Source: CAYMLQ01 sp964390795 | GTDB lineage: Bacteria; Verrucomicrobiota; Kiritimatiellia; RFP12; UBA1067 | Direction: 5' to 3' | DNA: 30,332 bases | Assembly: GCA_964390795.1 (NCBI GenBank) | Contig: CAYMLQ010000031.1 | Span: forward strand, 1 to 30,332 | Part shown: one piece after another, positions 1 to 9,100 of the stretch | Numbering within the stretch: position 1 is the first letter of the stretch | How the letters are laid out: each line of letters opens with the position of its first letter | Position numbers and translations under genes: made by a program | Notes under the pieces: model-generated | Told to the model about the DNA's origin: nothing | Database searches by the model: none | Seen by the model: only the letters and a program-made list of their open reading frames with translations

Positions 1-717
1 CACCGCGACCAGATCGCCTTCCTGCGCGTCTGCTCCGGCAAATTCACGCGCGACATGAAGGCCTTCCATTCGCGCACGGGCAAGTCCATCCGGCTCGCCA
101 GCTCGCACCGCGTGTTCGCACGCGAGCGCGAGACCGTGGACGAGGCGTTCCCCGGCGACGTCATCGGCCTCGTGGGCCACAGCGGTTTCGGCATCGGAGA
201 TACGCTGACCGAAGACGAGGGACTGACCTACGAGCCGCTGCCGCAGTTCCCGCCCGAATGTTTCGCGCTGCTGCACAATCCTGCCTCCTCCACCTACAAA
301 AGGTTCCGCGCCGGACTGGAGCACCTGCTGCAGGAGGGCGCAGTGCAGGCGTTCGCCCTGAAAGACTCCGTCCAGAACGTTCCCCTGCTGGGCGCGGTCG
401 GAACCCTTCAGTTCGAGGTGCTGCAGTACCGCTTGGAGAGCGAGTACGGGGCAACCTCGCGGCTGGAGCCCATGCCGTGGCGTCTCATCCGGTGGGTGGC
501 GCCCGCCGATGTCGGGCATGAAGCCCTGAGCGATGGAAAACTGCCGATGGGCTGCCGCCTCGCCACGGATGCCACGGGCCGGACCGTCGTGCTCTTTAAC
601 ACCGACTGGGAACTCAAGTATTTCAGCGACCGGAATCCGAGCTTGCATCTGATGAAGCTGCCCACCGATATCCGGCGCGACAGCGGCGTTGCCGCAGAGA
701 CCATTCGTTCGACTTGA
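1..717 (+). CDS. prfC: Peptide chain release factor 3, C-terminal part (5' end outside window)
   Basis: RF3 is the GTPase that recycles RF1/RF2 from the ribosome after termination. The reading frame is open from base 1 with no start in the window and ends at TGA 715-717, so about 239 C-terminal residues are present of a protein usually near 530. The GTPase domain is missing. What remains matches the RF3 domain II/III region: an early FHSRTGKSIRLAS stretch, the EAFPGDVIGL segment, then GAVGTLQFEVLQYRLESEYG, typical of the RF3 C-terminal domain. The ATG at 55 is internal, not a start, because similarity continues upstream of it to the window edge. It converges with the flavoprotein gene, leaving only 26 bp between stop codons and no obvious terminator hairpin. 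The assignment is secure; EF-G-like GTPases would lack this C-terminal sequence. Confidence 0.93.
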   Translation, partial: HRDQIAFLRVCSGKFTRDMKAFHSRTGKSIRLASSHRVFARERETVDEAFPGDVIGLVGHSGFGIGDTLTEDEGLTYEPLPQFPPECFALLHNPASSTYKRFRAGLEHLLQEGAVQAFALKDSVQNVPLLGAVGTLQFEVLQYRLESEYGATSRLEPMPWRLIRWVAPADVGHEALSDGKLPMGCRLATDATGRTVVLFNTDWELKYFSDRNPSLHLMKLPTDIRRDSGVAAETIRST

Positions 718-743
718 AGAACGGCCGCGACTGAGCAGGTCGA

Positions 744-2795
744 CTAAGCGTAACCGATTAAGTCGGCCACCCGCGGAGCGGGAGCAAACGAGGGGGTAAC
801 TCGACCTCCGACCCCCGACCTCCGATCTCCGACCTCCGATGTTACCGACGAGGGGCGGTCGTAGATCGCCCCGCTGGTGAAGGCGGGCCAGGCTGACTCG
901 AACCAGAGGTCGTCCTGTGGCAGCGCGCGCCGCGCCGCCCAGCGGTGCCGGACGCTGCCGTCCGAGCCGACCACCGTCTCCTGCACCTGCTCGCGGAACG
1001 CCTCATTCTCGGGCATTGGATGGCCCTCGCTGTCGAGCACGCGCGACGAGCCGCGGCTGCCTACGCCCGCGCGCACCGCGAACGCCTGCGCAGCCAGATA
1101 AACCTCGTGCGCAAAGCAGAGCTGACGATTTTCGAAGGCCCGGATCAACTCCAAACCGCGCGTCGCGCGGCAGCCTTCGGCAGCAAGTCGAGCGCTCTGC
1201 TCCTGTGCGGACGTCAACGCCTGCGTCAGCGCCGCGTCCGAGCGCAGAAACGCGCCCGCGCGGCTCATGCGCCGCTGGAACTCGCTGCGGCACTCGCGCC
1301 AGGTCTGCGGCGCGTGCGCGCACGCGTCGGCGAACAGACGGTTTCGCGCCAGCGCCTTCTGCAGCGCCGCAGCGAAGTCCGTCTCGCGTACGGTTTCGCA
1401 CGCGTATTTCGCGGCGATGTATTCGGCGGCGCGCAAGCCGCCGACCTGGCCCGCGTTGAGAGCCGCGCCGCCGGGCCGTCCGACGCCGTGCGAGCCGTTG
1501 ACCTCGCCGACCGGGAAGAGATGCTTGACGTTGACCGACTCCCACCAGTGATTGGCGGCCAGTCCGCCGTTGTTGTGCTGCGCGCAGACGGCGATCTCCA
1601 GCGGTTCCTGCGCGAGATCGATGCCATGCTCACGGTAGAGCGCGACCGCGCCGGGATTCATCTGCGTGAGCCGCGCGAGCGGCGTGCGCTGCGTCGCGCC
1701 GGACCGCTCAAGATACGCGCGTGCCTCGTCCGACAGCGCCGCAAGCGCGAACCCTTTGCCGTTCCGCCTGAAGTCGAGGAACACGCGGCGGCCCTTGACC
1801 ACGCACTCCTCATGCGTCAGCAGGTCGATACGCGACGAGCCGGACTCGGCCTTGCGCGCGTCAAACGGCCACTGATAACCCTTGAGAAAAAGCGTGCTGT
1901 ACGCTTCAGCTGGCGAACCGAACGCCTCCAGCAGAAACTCCCGCTCGTCCGACACTCCATCCGCCGCCGTGGAGATGACGCGCGGGACGACTTGCATATA
2001 GCTGCCCGAAACGTTCCAGCGGTGCCGGAGCGACGCGAGGCCGAACTGCGACTCGGGCAGGCTCTGCGCGCAGGCGCCGGCGCGTAACGCGACGCCGATC
2101 GCGCCGGTGTGGACAGCCGGGTAGGCGCTGGCCGCGTAGAGTCCGCCGAACCCGCCTGTCGCGAATACCACGTTCTCGGCGCGGAACGCCTGCCACGCGC
2201 CGGAGGCGTCCAGCGCCAGCGCCCCGCACACGCGCCGTGGCGCGCCTGTCCTGCAGGGGCGGGCCTGTGTGCCCGCCATCCCACCCGCGTCACACACCAG
2301 CAAATCGGTCACGGAAAGCTTCTCGCGCACCGGCACGCCCAGTCGCTTGACCTCGCGGATGAGGGCCTCGCACATGTCGCGAGACGTGTAGGGGCCGGTG
2401 GAGGTGGCGCGCCGGGCGGGGTCATGGTCGGTCTTGTAGCCCGGATACTGTCCGTAGGGGTCCTGCGGAAAAGGCACGCCCAGATTGACGAGATTGAAGA
2501 AGGCGCGCGCAGACCCGGCGGCCTCGGCCAGCGCCAGATCGCCGTGCATGCCGCCTGCGGCAAAGAGCGCCTGCGCCATCAGCGACACCGAATCCGGCGC
2601 GGTGCCGCTCAGCCCCAGCTTGTAGTAGGTCTGCTTGTCGCTGCCCGTGTTGATCGAGGTGCCTTTGCGCAGGCCCTCGGTGACGATCAGCGTGTCGATG
2701 CCGAGGCGGTGTAACTGCACGGCGGCATTGAGTCCGGCCGCACCGGAGCCGATCACCAGCGTGTGAGCCTTCGTGACAGGAATGGTTGCTCGCAT
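744..2795 (-). CDS. FAD-dependent oxidoreductase of the fumarate reductase/succinate dehydrogenase flavoprotein type
   Basis: A cytoplasmic FAD enzyme of the SdhA/FrdA/L-aspartate-oxidase superfamily; the substrate is not evident. The N-terminal dinucleotide fold is clear, with GSGAAG at residues 16-21, followed by a GTSINTGSDKQT FAD-contact stretch, an FATGGFGGLY segment, and the C-terminal FAD-binding block around HNNGGLAANHWW and GEVNGSHGVGRPGGAALN. The start at 2795 is supported by GGGAG three to four bases upstream. It is the last gene of a glgP - dehydrogenase - flavoprotein run; the preceding stop is 7 bp upstream, so co-transcription is likely. Two oddities: residues about 174-186 are encoded by a GC palindrome that resembles intergenic repeats, and the C-terminal ~30 residues (from about residue 654) are encoded by a heptad repeat and following spacer-like sequence, suggesting the original stop was lost. 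No transmembrane segment or signal peptide is seen. The superfamily is certain, the reaction is not. Confidence 0.85.
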   Translation of the reverse strand: MRATIPVTKAHTLVIGSGAAGLNAAVQLHRLGIDTLIVTEGLRKGTSINTGSDKQTYYKLGLSGTAPDSVSLMAQALFAAGGMHGDLALAEAAGSARAFFNLVNLGVPFPQDPYGQYPGYKTDHDPARRATSTGPYTSRDMCEALIREVKRLGVPVREKLSVTDLLVCDAGGMAGTQARPCRTGAPRRVCGALALDASGAWQAFRAENVVFATGGFGGLYAASAYPAVHTGAIGVALRAGACAQSLPESQFGLASLRHRWNVSGSYMQVVPRVISTAADGVSDEREFLLEAFGSPAEAYSTLFLKGYQWPFDARKAESGSSRIDLLTHEECVVKGRRVFLDFRRNGKGFALAALSDEARAYLERSGATQRTPLARLTQMNPGAVALYREHGIDLAQEPLEIAVCAQHNNGGLAANHWWESVNVKHLFPVGEVNGSHGVGRPGGAALNAGQVGGLRAAEYIAAKYACETVRETDFAAALQKALARNRLFADACAHAPQTWRECRSEFQRRMSRAGAFLRSDAALTQALTSAQEQSARLAAEGCRATRGLELIRAFENRQLCFAHEVYLAAQAFAVRAGVGSRGSSRVLDSEGHPMPENEAFREQVQETVVGSDGSVRHRWAARRALPQDDLWFESAWPAFTSGAIYDRPSSVTSEVGDRRSGVGGRVTPSFAPAPRVADLIGYA
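802..836 (-). repeat. Five-copy heptad repeat (consensus GGTCGGA on the coding strand)
   Basis: On the plus strand the tract reads five 7-bp units of CGACCTC type with one- or two-base variants, followed by a partial sixth. It lies inside the 3' end of the flavoprotein reading frame. A related tract of exactly five heptads (consensus RGTCAGA) lies between purD and purE at 28587-28621. Because 7 is not a multiple of 3, gain or loss of one unit would change the frame of the protein tail. Short tandem heptanucleotide repeats are known in cyanobacteria (STRR elements); whether this is the same kind of element is unknown. Confidence 0.8.
2239..2277. repeat. GC palindrome inside the flavoprotein coding sequence
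   Basis: Bases 2258-2264 (GGCGGGC) and 2271-2277 (GCCCGCC) form a perfect 7-bp stem with a six-base loop, next to a GGCGCGCC palindrome at 2239-2246. The type resembles the intergenic GC palindromes at 28006-28061 and 30016-30140. It encodes roughly residues 174-186 of the flavoprotein (Gln-Ala-Arg-Pro-Cys-Arg-Thr-Gly-Ala-Pro), between the end of one FAD-domain segment and the next, and keeps the frame open. It is most simply read as a repeat element inserted in frame into a surface loop; that origin is inferred. Confidence 0.6.
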
Positions 2796-2802
2796 GGTCT
2801 CC

Positions 2803-3576
2803 CTACAGCCTCTGCACCGTAAGCCCGCCGTCGACGCAGATGACCTGCCCCGTCGAGTAGGGCAAGTCGCCGCGCGCCAGCATCGCCACCGCGCGCCCGA
2901 CGTCGTCCGGCTCGCCCCACCGCTTCTGGATCAGCAGGTCCGTCTCGGCGATCTTGGCGTCGTACTTAGCCGTCACGCTCCCGGTCATATCGGTGTGGAT
3001 GATGCCGGGCCGGATCTCGTAGACCGGGATGCCGAATTCGCCGAGCCTGCCTGCGAAAAGCTGGGTCATCATGGCCATGCCCGCCTTAGACACGCAGTAT
3101 TCGCCGCGGTTTACAGATGCGACGGTGGCGGACACCGAGCCGATGTTCACGACACAGCCCGCGAACGACGCGTCCGCCTGCCGCTGCGCCACCAGCCAGC
3201 GCGCGGCGGCCTGGGTCAGAAAATAGGGGCCCTGCAGATTGATGCGCATGACGCGCTCGAAGCTCTCTTCCGTCGCGTCGAGCAGGTCCGCCCGCTTCAG
3301 CGGCGCAACCCCGGCGTTATTCACCAGCACGTGCAACGCGCCGAAGCGCTCGCGCACGTGACCGAGCAGCGCCTGCCGGTCCGCCGCGCAGGATACGTCC
3401 GCGCGGCAATAGCACACGTCCGCGCCTGCCGCACGCAAGGCGAGCAGCACGTCGGCGGCTTCCGCCGGCTCGCGTGTGCCGCACAGCGCCAGCGCGAAGC
3501 CCTCGCCCGCCAGCGCGCGTGCCACGCCGAGACCGATGCCCCGCGTGCCGCCTGTGACCAGTGCTACCCGTTTCAT
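2803..3576 (-). CDS. Short-chain dehydrogenase/reductase (FabG-like SDR)
   Basis: A 257-residue classical SDR, the usual length for the family, expected to be a soluble NAD(P)-dependent oxidoreductase. The cofactor motif TGGTRGIG is at residues 8-15, NNAG at 86-89, the structural Asn at 113, and the catalytic Ser147, Tyr160 and Lys164 (YCVSK) are all present. The C-terminal CVDGGLT is typical. FabG-like enzymes are often labelled 3-ketoacyl-ACP reductases, but many oxidise sugars or sugar acids. With glgP upstream and a flavoprotein downstream, rather than fatty acid genes, a catabolic role is at least as likely; this is inference. A GAGGG sequence six bases before the ATG supports the start. 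It begins 18 bp after the glgP stop and ends 7 bp before the flavoprotein start. Confidence 0.9.
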   Translation of the reverse strand: MKRVALVTGGTRGIGLGVARALAGEGFALALCGTREPAEAADVLLALRAAGADVCYCRADVSCAADRQALLGHVRERFGALHVLVNNAGVAPLKRADLLDATEESFERVMRINLQGPYFLTQAAARWLVAQRQADASFAGCVVNIGSVSATVASVNRGEYCVSKAGMAMMTQLFAGRLGEFGIPVYEIRPGIIHTDMTGSVTAKYDAKIAETDLLIQKRWGEPDDVGRAVAMLARGDLPYSTGQVICVDGGLTVQRL

Positions 3577-3594
3577 CGGCGCCCTCGTTCAGGT

Positions 3595-6069
3595 TCAGCC
3601 TTGCGCGACTTTGACCGGCTCGATGTGCCAGATGTCGCGCGAATACTCGCGGATCGTGCGGTCCGACGAGAACTTTCCGGAGCGGGCCACGTTCATCAGC
3701 GCCTTGCGGTCCCACTTGCGCGGCAGACGGTAGAGCGCGTCCACCCGGTCCTGCGTCTGGATGTAGTCGCGCAGATCCGCCAGCAGCATGTAGTAGTCGT
3801 TGTAATCCAAGAGCGTGCGGACGATCAGGTCGAACGTGCCCGGCGCGAGCAGGCTGAACACGTTGCGGCGGATCATGTCCACGGCGCGCCGGATCTCCGG
3901 GTCGGCGTGATAGATCGCGCGCGACGAGTAGACCGGGCGCAGCTCCGCTACCTGTTCGGCGCGCAGGCCGAAGATGAAGATGTTCTCGTCGCCGACCTCC
4001 TGATGGATTTCGACGTTGGCTCCGTCGAGCGTGCCGACCGTCAGCGCGCCGTTGAGCATGAGCTTCATGTTGCCGGTGCCGGACGCCTCGGTGCCCGCCA
4101 GCGAGATCTGCTCGCTGACGTTGGCGGCGGGGATGATCTTCTCGGCCAGCGACACGCGGTAGTCCGGCAGGAAGACGACGCTCAGCTTGTCCTTGATGCG
4201 CGGGTTGGCGTTCACCACATCCGCGACACCGTGGATCAGCCGGATGATCAGTTTGGCCATGGTGTATCCGGGTGCCGCTTTGGCCGCGAAAATGAAGGTC
4301 CGCGGATGCAGGTCGAGATTGGGATCGTCGACCATTCGGTTGTAAAGGATGATGATGTAGAGGACCAGCAGCATCTGCCGCTTGTACTCGTGCAGACGCT
4401 TGACCTGGACGTCGTAAATCGAATCCGGGGAGATTTCGACGCCGACCTCGGAGCGGACATAGTTGGCGAGCGCTTCCTTGTTAACCTGCTTGACCTTGCG
4501 AAAGGCGTCGAGGAAGGACTTGTCGTCGGCGAACTTCTCAAGGCCGCGCAGGGCATCCAGATCGGTAATCCACTGGGGTCCGATGGCCTCCGTGATCAGC
4601 GAGGCCAGCTTCGGGTTGGCCTTGAGCAGCCAGCGCCGCTGGGTGATGCCGTTGGTCTTGTTGGTGAAGTGCGTCGGGTAGAGTTCGTAGAAATCTTTGA
4701 ACAGCGACTCCTTGAGGATCTCGGTGTGCAGATACGCCACGCCGTTCACCGCGCTCGATCCGATGATGGCCAGATTGGCCATGCGCACAAAGCGGCCGCC
4801 GTGCTCGTCGATGACGCTCATGCGGACCAGGCGCTCTAGGTCGCCGGGCCACAGCGAAGCCACCTGCTTGAGGAAGCGCCCGTTGATCTCATAGATGATC
4901 TGCATGTGGCGCGGCAGCAGTTGCTCCATCAGGGACACGCTCCACTTTTCGAGCGCTTCGGGCAAGATGGTGTGGTTGGTGTAGCCGGTACACGCGCGCG
5001 TGATGGACCAGGCGGTATTCCAGTCGACACCCTCGCGGTCCACCAGCAGGCGCATCAACTCGGGAATGATCAACGCCGGGTGGGTTTCGTTGAGCTGGAT
5101 GAACACCTTGTCGGGCAGCCGGTTCCAGTCGCTGTTCTTCAGGCGGAAGCGGCGCAGAATGTCCTGCAGCGAGCACGACACGAAAAAGTACTGCTGCCGC
5201 AGGCGCAGCTCTTTGCCTGCCAGCACGTTGTCGTTCGGGTAGAGCACCTTGGTCAGGTTCTCGGCGAGCACTTTGTTTTCGACCGCCTCGACGTAGGAAC
5301 CCTTGTTGAAGTCATCGAGATGGAACTCGTCGTCGGCCTTGGCGGACCACAGGCGCAGCGTGTTCACCGAGTCGCTGTACCCCACGACCGGCAGATCGTA
5401 GGGGATGCCGAGAACCTGCTCGGTATCGACCCACCGCCACTCGGCGCGTCCGTTGGTGATGCATTCGACGTGTCCGCCGAAATGCACGACCTGCGTGTGC
5501 TCCGGACGCGCGACCTCCCACGGGTTTCCGTCTTTCAGCCAGTGGTCGGGCTCTTCGACCTGCTGGCCGTCGACGATCCGCTGCTTGAAGATCCCGTAAT
5601 CGTAGCGTAACCCGTAGCCCATGCCCGGCAGGTCAAGCGTGGACATGGAGTCCAGAAAACAGGCCGCCAGCCGCCCGAGTCCGCCGTTGCCCAGTCCGGC
5701 ATCGACCTCGAATTCGCGCAGCGAATGCCAGTCGATGCCATAGCTGTCCAGAGCCTCGCGGCAGATGGGGTCCATCTTGAGGTTGATGACGTTGTTGCCC
5801 AGCAGGCGTCCGATCAGAAATTCGAGCGAGAGGTAATAGATGCGCTTGACGTTCTGGTTGCGGTGCGTGGCTTGGGTCTCGATCCAGCGCTCGATCAGAC
5901 GGTCGCGGACACAGTAGGTGAACGCCGTGTATTGATCCCGGCGGGTGGCGTTGTCGGGTGCCTTGGCTTGCGTGTAGCGCAGGTGCCAGGAGTAGTCGTC
6001 CTTTAAACCCTCCACGTTCATTTCAACTCTGCGGTCTTGGGGACGCCGACGCGATGTCTTCTGCTCCAT
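3595..6069 (-). CDS. glgP: Glycogen/starch/maltodextrin phosphorylase
   Basis: This GT35 enzyme releases glucose-1-phosphate from alpha-1,4-glucans by phosphorolysis, using pyridoxal phosphate. The 824-residue length fits the bacterial family (about 800-815). Visible hallmarks are LSLEFLIGRLLGNN near the N terminus, GNGGLGRLAACFLDS, NETHPAL, the region TNGITQRRWL, and the PLP site EASGTGNMK, whose lysine is about residue 669. The start at 6069 is chosen because GAGGAAATTTTATG gives a good ribosome binding site; the internal Met at residue 17 (MNVEGL) lacks one. It is the first gene of the minus-strand run with the SDR and flavoprotein. The long open frame opposite this gene on the plus strand is a shadow caused by GC-rich codons. 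Family assignment is very secure; preference for glycogen or maltodextrin cannot be read from the sequence. Confidence 0.97.
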   Translation of the reverse strand: MEQKTSRRRPQDRRVEMNVEGLKDDYSWHLRYTQAKAPDNATRRDQYTAFTYCVRDRLIERWIETQATHRNQNVKRIYYLSLEFLIGRLLGNNVINLKMDPICREALDSYGIDWHSLREFEVDAGLGNGGLGRLAACFLDSMSTLDLPGMGYGLRYDYGIFKQRIVDGQQVEEPDHWLKDGNPWEVARPEHTQVVHFGGHVECITNGRAEWRWVDTEQVLGIPYDLPVVGYSDSVNTLRLWSAKADDEFHLDDFNKGSYVEAVENKVLAENLTKVLYPNDNVLAGKELRLRQQYFFVSCSLQDILRRFRLKNSDWNRLPDKVFIQLNETHPALIIPELMRLLVDREGVDWNTAWSITRACTGYTNHTILPEALEKWSVSLMEQLLPRHMQIIYEINGRFLKQVASLWPGDLERLVRMSVIDEHGGRFVRMANLAIIGSSAVNGVAYLHTEILKESLFKDFYELYPTHFTNKTNGITQRRWLLKANPKLASLITEAIGPQWITDLDALRGLEKFADDKSFLDAFRKVKQVNKEALANYVRSEVGVEISPDSIYDVQVKRLHEYKRQMLLVLYIIILYNRMVDDPNLDLHPRTFIFAAKAAPGYTMAKLIIRLIHGVADVVNANPRIKDKLSVVFLPDYRVSLAEKIIPAANVSEQISLAGTEASGTGNMKLMLNGALTVGTLDGANVEIHQEVGDENIFIFGLRAEQVAELRPVYSSRAIYHADPEIRRAVDMIRRNVFSLLAPGTFDLIVRTLLDYNDYYMLLADLRDYIQTQDRVDALYRLPRKWDRKALMNVARSGKFSSDRTIREYSRDIWHIEPVKVAQG

Positions 6070-6104
6070 AAAATTTCCTCGTTACAGTCGTGAAACAGCG
6101 AAAG

Positions 6105-6133
6105 AGTATGCCACAATCCGGTTGCTGCGTCAC
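6105..6133 (-). promoter_or_regulatory. Possible sigma-70-type promoter for glgP
   Basis: On the minus strand GTGACG and CATACT are separated by 17 bases, each matching four of six consensus positions. The predicted start point lies about 25-30 bases before the glgP ATG. The match is modest and the site is the best one I see in the 103-bp gap after the giant gene. Confidence 0.3.
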
Positions 6134-6172
6134 GCCGGAACGCCTGCCAACAGACTGAAAACAGCTTACGCC

Positions 6173-9100
6173 TTACCGGAAGAACAACGCGGTGCCGAGC
6201 GGGAAGACGGACAACGTGGCGCCCTCGCTGACCGTGACGCCGGACGCGCCGTAGACCAGCACGTCGTAGGTGGCCGTGTCTTCCACGTGAGCCGGACTGA
6301 ATTCGAGCCACGATTGGGTCGAGCCCGGCATCCATTCGCCGTTGCGGCGCCACTGGTAGGCGGACGCGTTGGCTGCCTGCACGTAGAAGGAGACGGCTGT
6401 GCCGGTACGAACAACGCGCGACAGGGGCTGGCCAACAATCTCGGGGCCGCTGCCCGTCGCTGTCGCGCCTCCCCAGCGCACCAGCACGTAGAGGTTCTTG
6501 ACGCTGTACGTGGCTGCGTTCGCGTTGAAGGTCCAGTCCGAGCTGCCGGTGGGCTGGTTGCCGATGCCAATCTCCGGTATGAAGCCGCTTCCACCGAAGT
6601 GGTTCAGCGCGAAGATCGTCTGCATCGCCGCCGTGTTATGAACCTGCATACAGGCGTAGTTGCCTGCCGTGGGGCGGTCCCCAAAGTCGATGGCCGATGC
6701 GCTCGCGCCGGGAATATTGGCGCTGTTGAGCGCGTCGTAATTGGAGGACCAGAACTCGATGTTGCCGAACGGGATGCCGGTATTTGTGGTCACCGTCACA
6801 TTCGCGATGTTCGCCGACGCGTAGACGTTCAGGTTGCTGACGTACTGCTGGTAAAGCGCGCCGCGGTCCGGCGTGGGCACGCCGATCCTCGCGAGATCCC
6901 AGGTGAAGGCGTCCATCGACACATAGGCCCACTGCGCGAAACCGTTGGTTCCGGTCAGCTCCATGCAGTAGGCGATGCGGTCGAACGGGCCGGGCTGAGC
7001 GAAGCGGCTTTCGTCCACGAAGTAGTTGCAGCCGTTGACGTAATTCACCGTGTTGCTGAGCGCCAGCTGGTGGATGAGCGTGTATCCTCCGATCTCCGGC
7101 ACGCCCGTAAGGACAGGCGGCAAGCCGGTGGACGGGGCGATGAAGCCGACTGTCGAACCGGAGGGAATGAGGTTGCTGTTAGAAGAGCGGTCACGCACGC
7201 CGCTGACCGTCACCTGATAGGATTGGCCTGCCGTCAGGGGCGAGGTCGACAACACGATGCTGAGCTTGTTGGTCGCCAGCGTCCTGCCGGTCACGGTCAC
7301 GCCGTTGTTGAGTGCGAACGTGCCGTCGGTCGCCGCGCGGTCGGACAGCGCCTCGCTGAAGGTCAGGAGAACCGCGTTGAGCGCTCGCGATGCGGAGGCG
7401 CTGGCGAGCGTCGGTGCGACGGTGTCGTTGTCGCCGCCCGGCAGGACGAGCACGTGCAGGATGCGGCGGCTGTAGGTGGCCGCGTTGTAGGTGAAGGTGT
7501 AGTCGGGGTCGCGGGTTGTCCACGTCTTGTTCGTGCCGATGCCGATGCCGATGTCGCCGTTGTTGTTGAAGTGGTTCAGGGCGAACAGGACCTGCTTCGT
7601 GCCGTAATCGTGTACCTGCATCGAGCCGTGGCCTGTGCTGGACAAGGCGCCGCCGTCGCCGAAATCGAACCAAGACGTGCTGGCGCCTGGGATGTTGATG
7701 GCGTTCGACTCGTTGTAGTTGCCGGGCCAGAACTCGATGTTGCCGGTGGTAAGGCCAGACCCGCTGGTGATCCCTCCGACGTTCGAGAAGACGTCGAGGT
7801 TATTGACCCGCTGCTGGAAGAGGGTGCCGGCAAGAGGTACGCCGATCTTGGCCGGGTCGGTCGTGAAGGCGTCCATGGAGGTCCAGATGTAAGAGGGCTG
7901 AGGGTCGGCGGGTTTCTGAAGCTCCAGGTAGTAGGCGATGCGGCTGAAGGAGCCGGGCACGGTCACGGCGCGACGGTCCACCACGTAGTTGGTCGCCGCC
8001 CAGGTGGCGGTGTTGAAGGTGCCTTTCGTGGCGATGTTCGTGATGGAGCAGACGAGCTGGTAGCCGGCGGCTGCAGAGGGGACGTTGGCCACGATCTCGG
8101 CGGGCAGGTCGGCGGACAGCGTCGGGGCGGCGGGCCGCACCATGACGTGGAGGGTGCGGCTGAAATACGAGCCCGCGTTGCCTGCATTGGTCCAATCTTT
8201 GTCGTTCTGGCCCGGCCGGTTGCCGATGCCGACGGCGAGCGTCTGGTTATCCGTGCCCCAGTTGTTCATCGCGAAGAGCACCTGCGAAAGACCCGCGTTG
8301 TGGACCTGCATGCAGCCGTGGCCGGCCGTGGCGGTGCCGACCGAATCGCCCCAGTCGTAATAGGAGGCACTGGCGTTGACGATGCCCAGCGAGTTGGCCG
8401 CATTGTAGCTGGAGGACCAGAACTCGATATTGCCGTTCGCCATACCCGTGCCGCCGGTGACGCCTGCGACGTTCGACTTCACGTCCAGGTTTGTGACGTA
8501 CCGCTGGAAGGCAACCTTCGCTGCAACGGTCGGTACGCCGATCTGCTGGCGGTATTGGGTGAAGGGGGCCATCGCAGTCCATACGTACTGGGTGGTTGCG
8601 TCGGCCTTCACCAGTTCCATGTAGTAGGCCACGCGGTCAAAGGCGCCCGTGGCGAGGCTCTGGTTGTAGCGATACGGGTCGGCCGTGGTGTTGAACTTGC
8701 CGGTTGTCGGGATGTCCAGCGTGTAGACCAGTTGGAAGCCGTTCGCCAGCGCGCCGGCGTTGGCTGTGACTCCGGGAGGGAGTGCGGCAGGCGCAACGGT
8801 GATGGTCGAGCCCGGGGCGATGGCGAGGCCGGCGCCGAGGTCGCGGACGCCTGACACGGTCAGGGTGAGGGATTGCCCGAACGGCTGCGGCGTGGTGACG
8901 AGGTTCACCGTTCGCAGGTCAGGCAGGAGCGTTGCGGACACAACCGCGACGCCGTTGTCGAGGGCGAAGCGTCTGGCATCGACCGAGCCAGACAGGAGCG
9001 CCTCCGAGAACGTGACGGTGACGAGCGTGCCGGCGGAACCCGCCTGGGCCGCGGCCAGCGTGGGCGGGGTCGTGTCCGCGCCCATAGTTGCGAGCACATA

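Noticed and set aside
2773..4839. Long open frame on the plus strand opposite the SDR and glgP genes
   Set aside because: It lies antisense to a certain glgP gene, has no recognisable domain, and is Arg/Asp/His/Val-rich as expected from the reverse of GC-rich codons.
6070..6172. Intrinsic terminator after protein A
   Set aside because: No stable hairpin with a U-tract was found in the 103-bp gap before glgP.
6122..8854. Open frame of about 910 codons on the plus strand opposite protein A
   Set aside because: Antisense shadow of repeated, codon-biased sequence; the same pattern of shadows repeats opposite each module of both giant genes.
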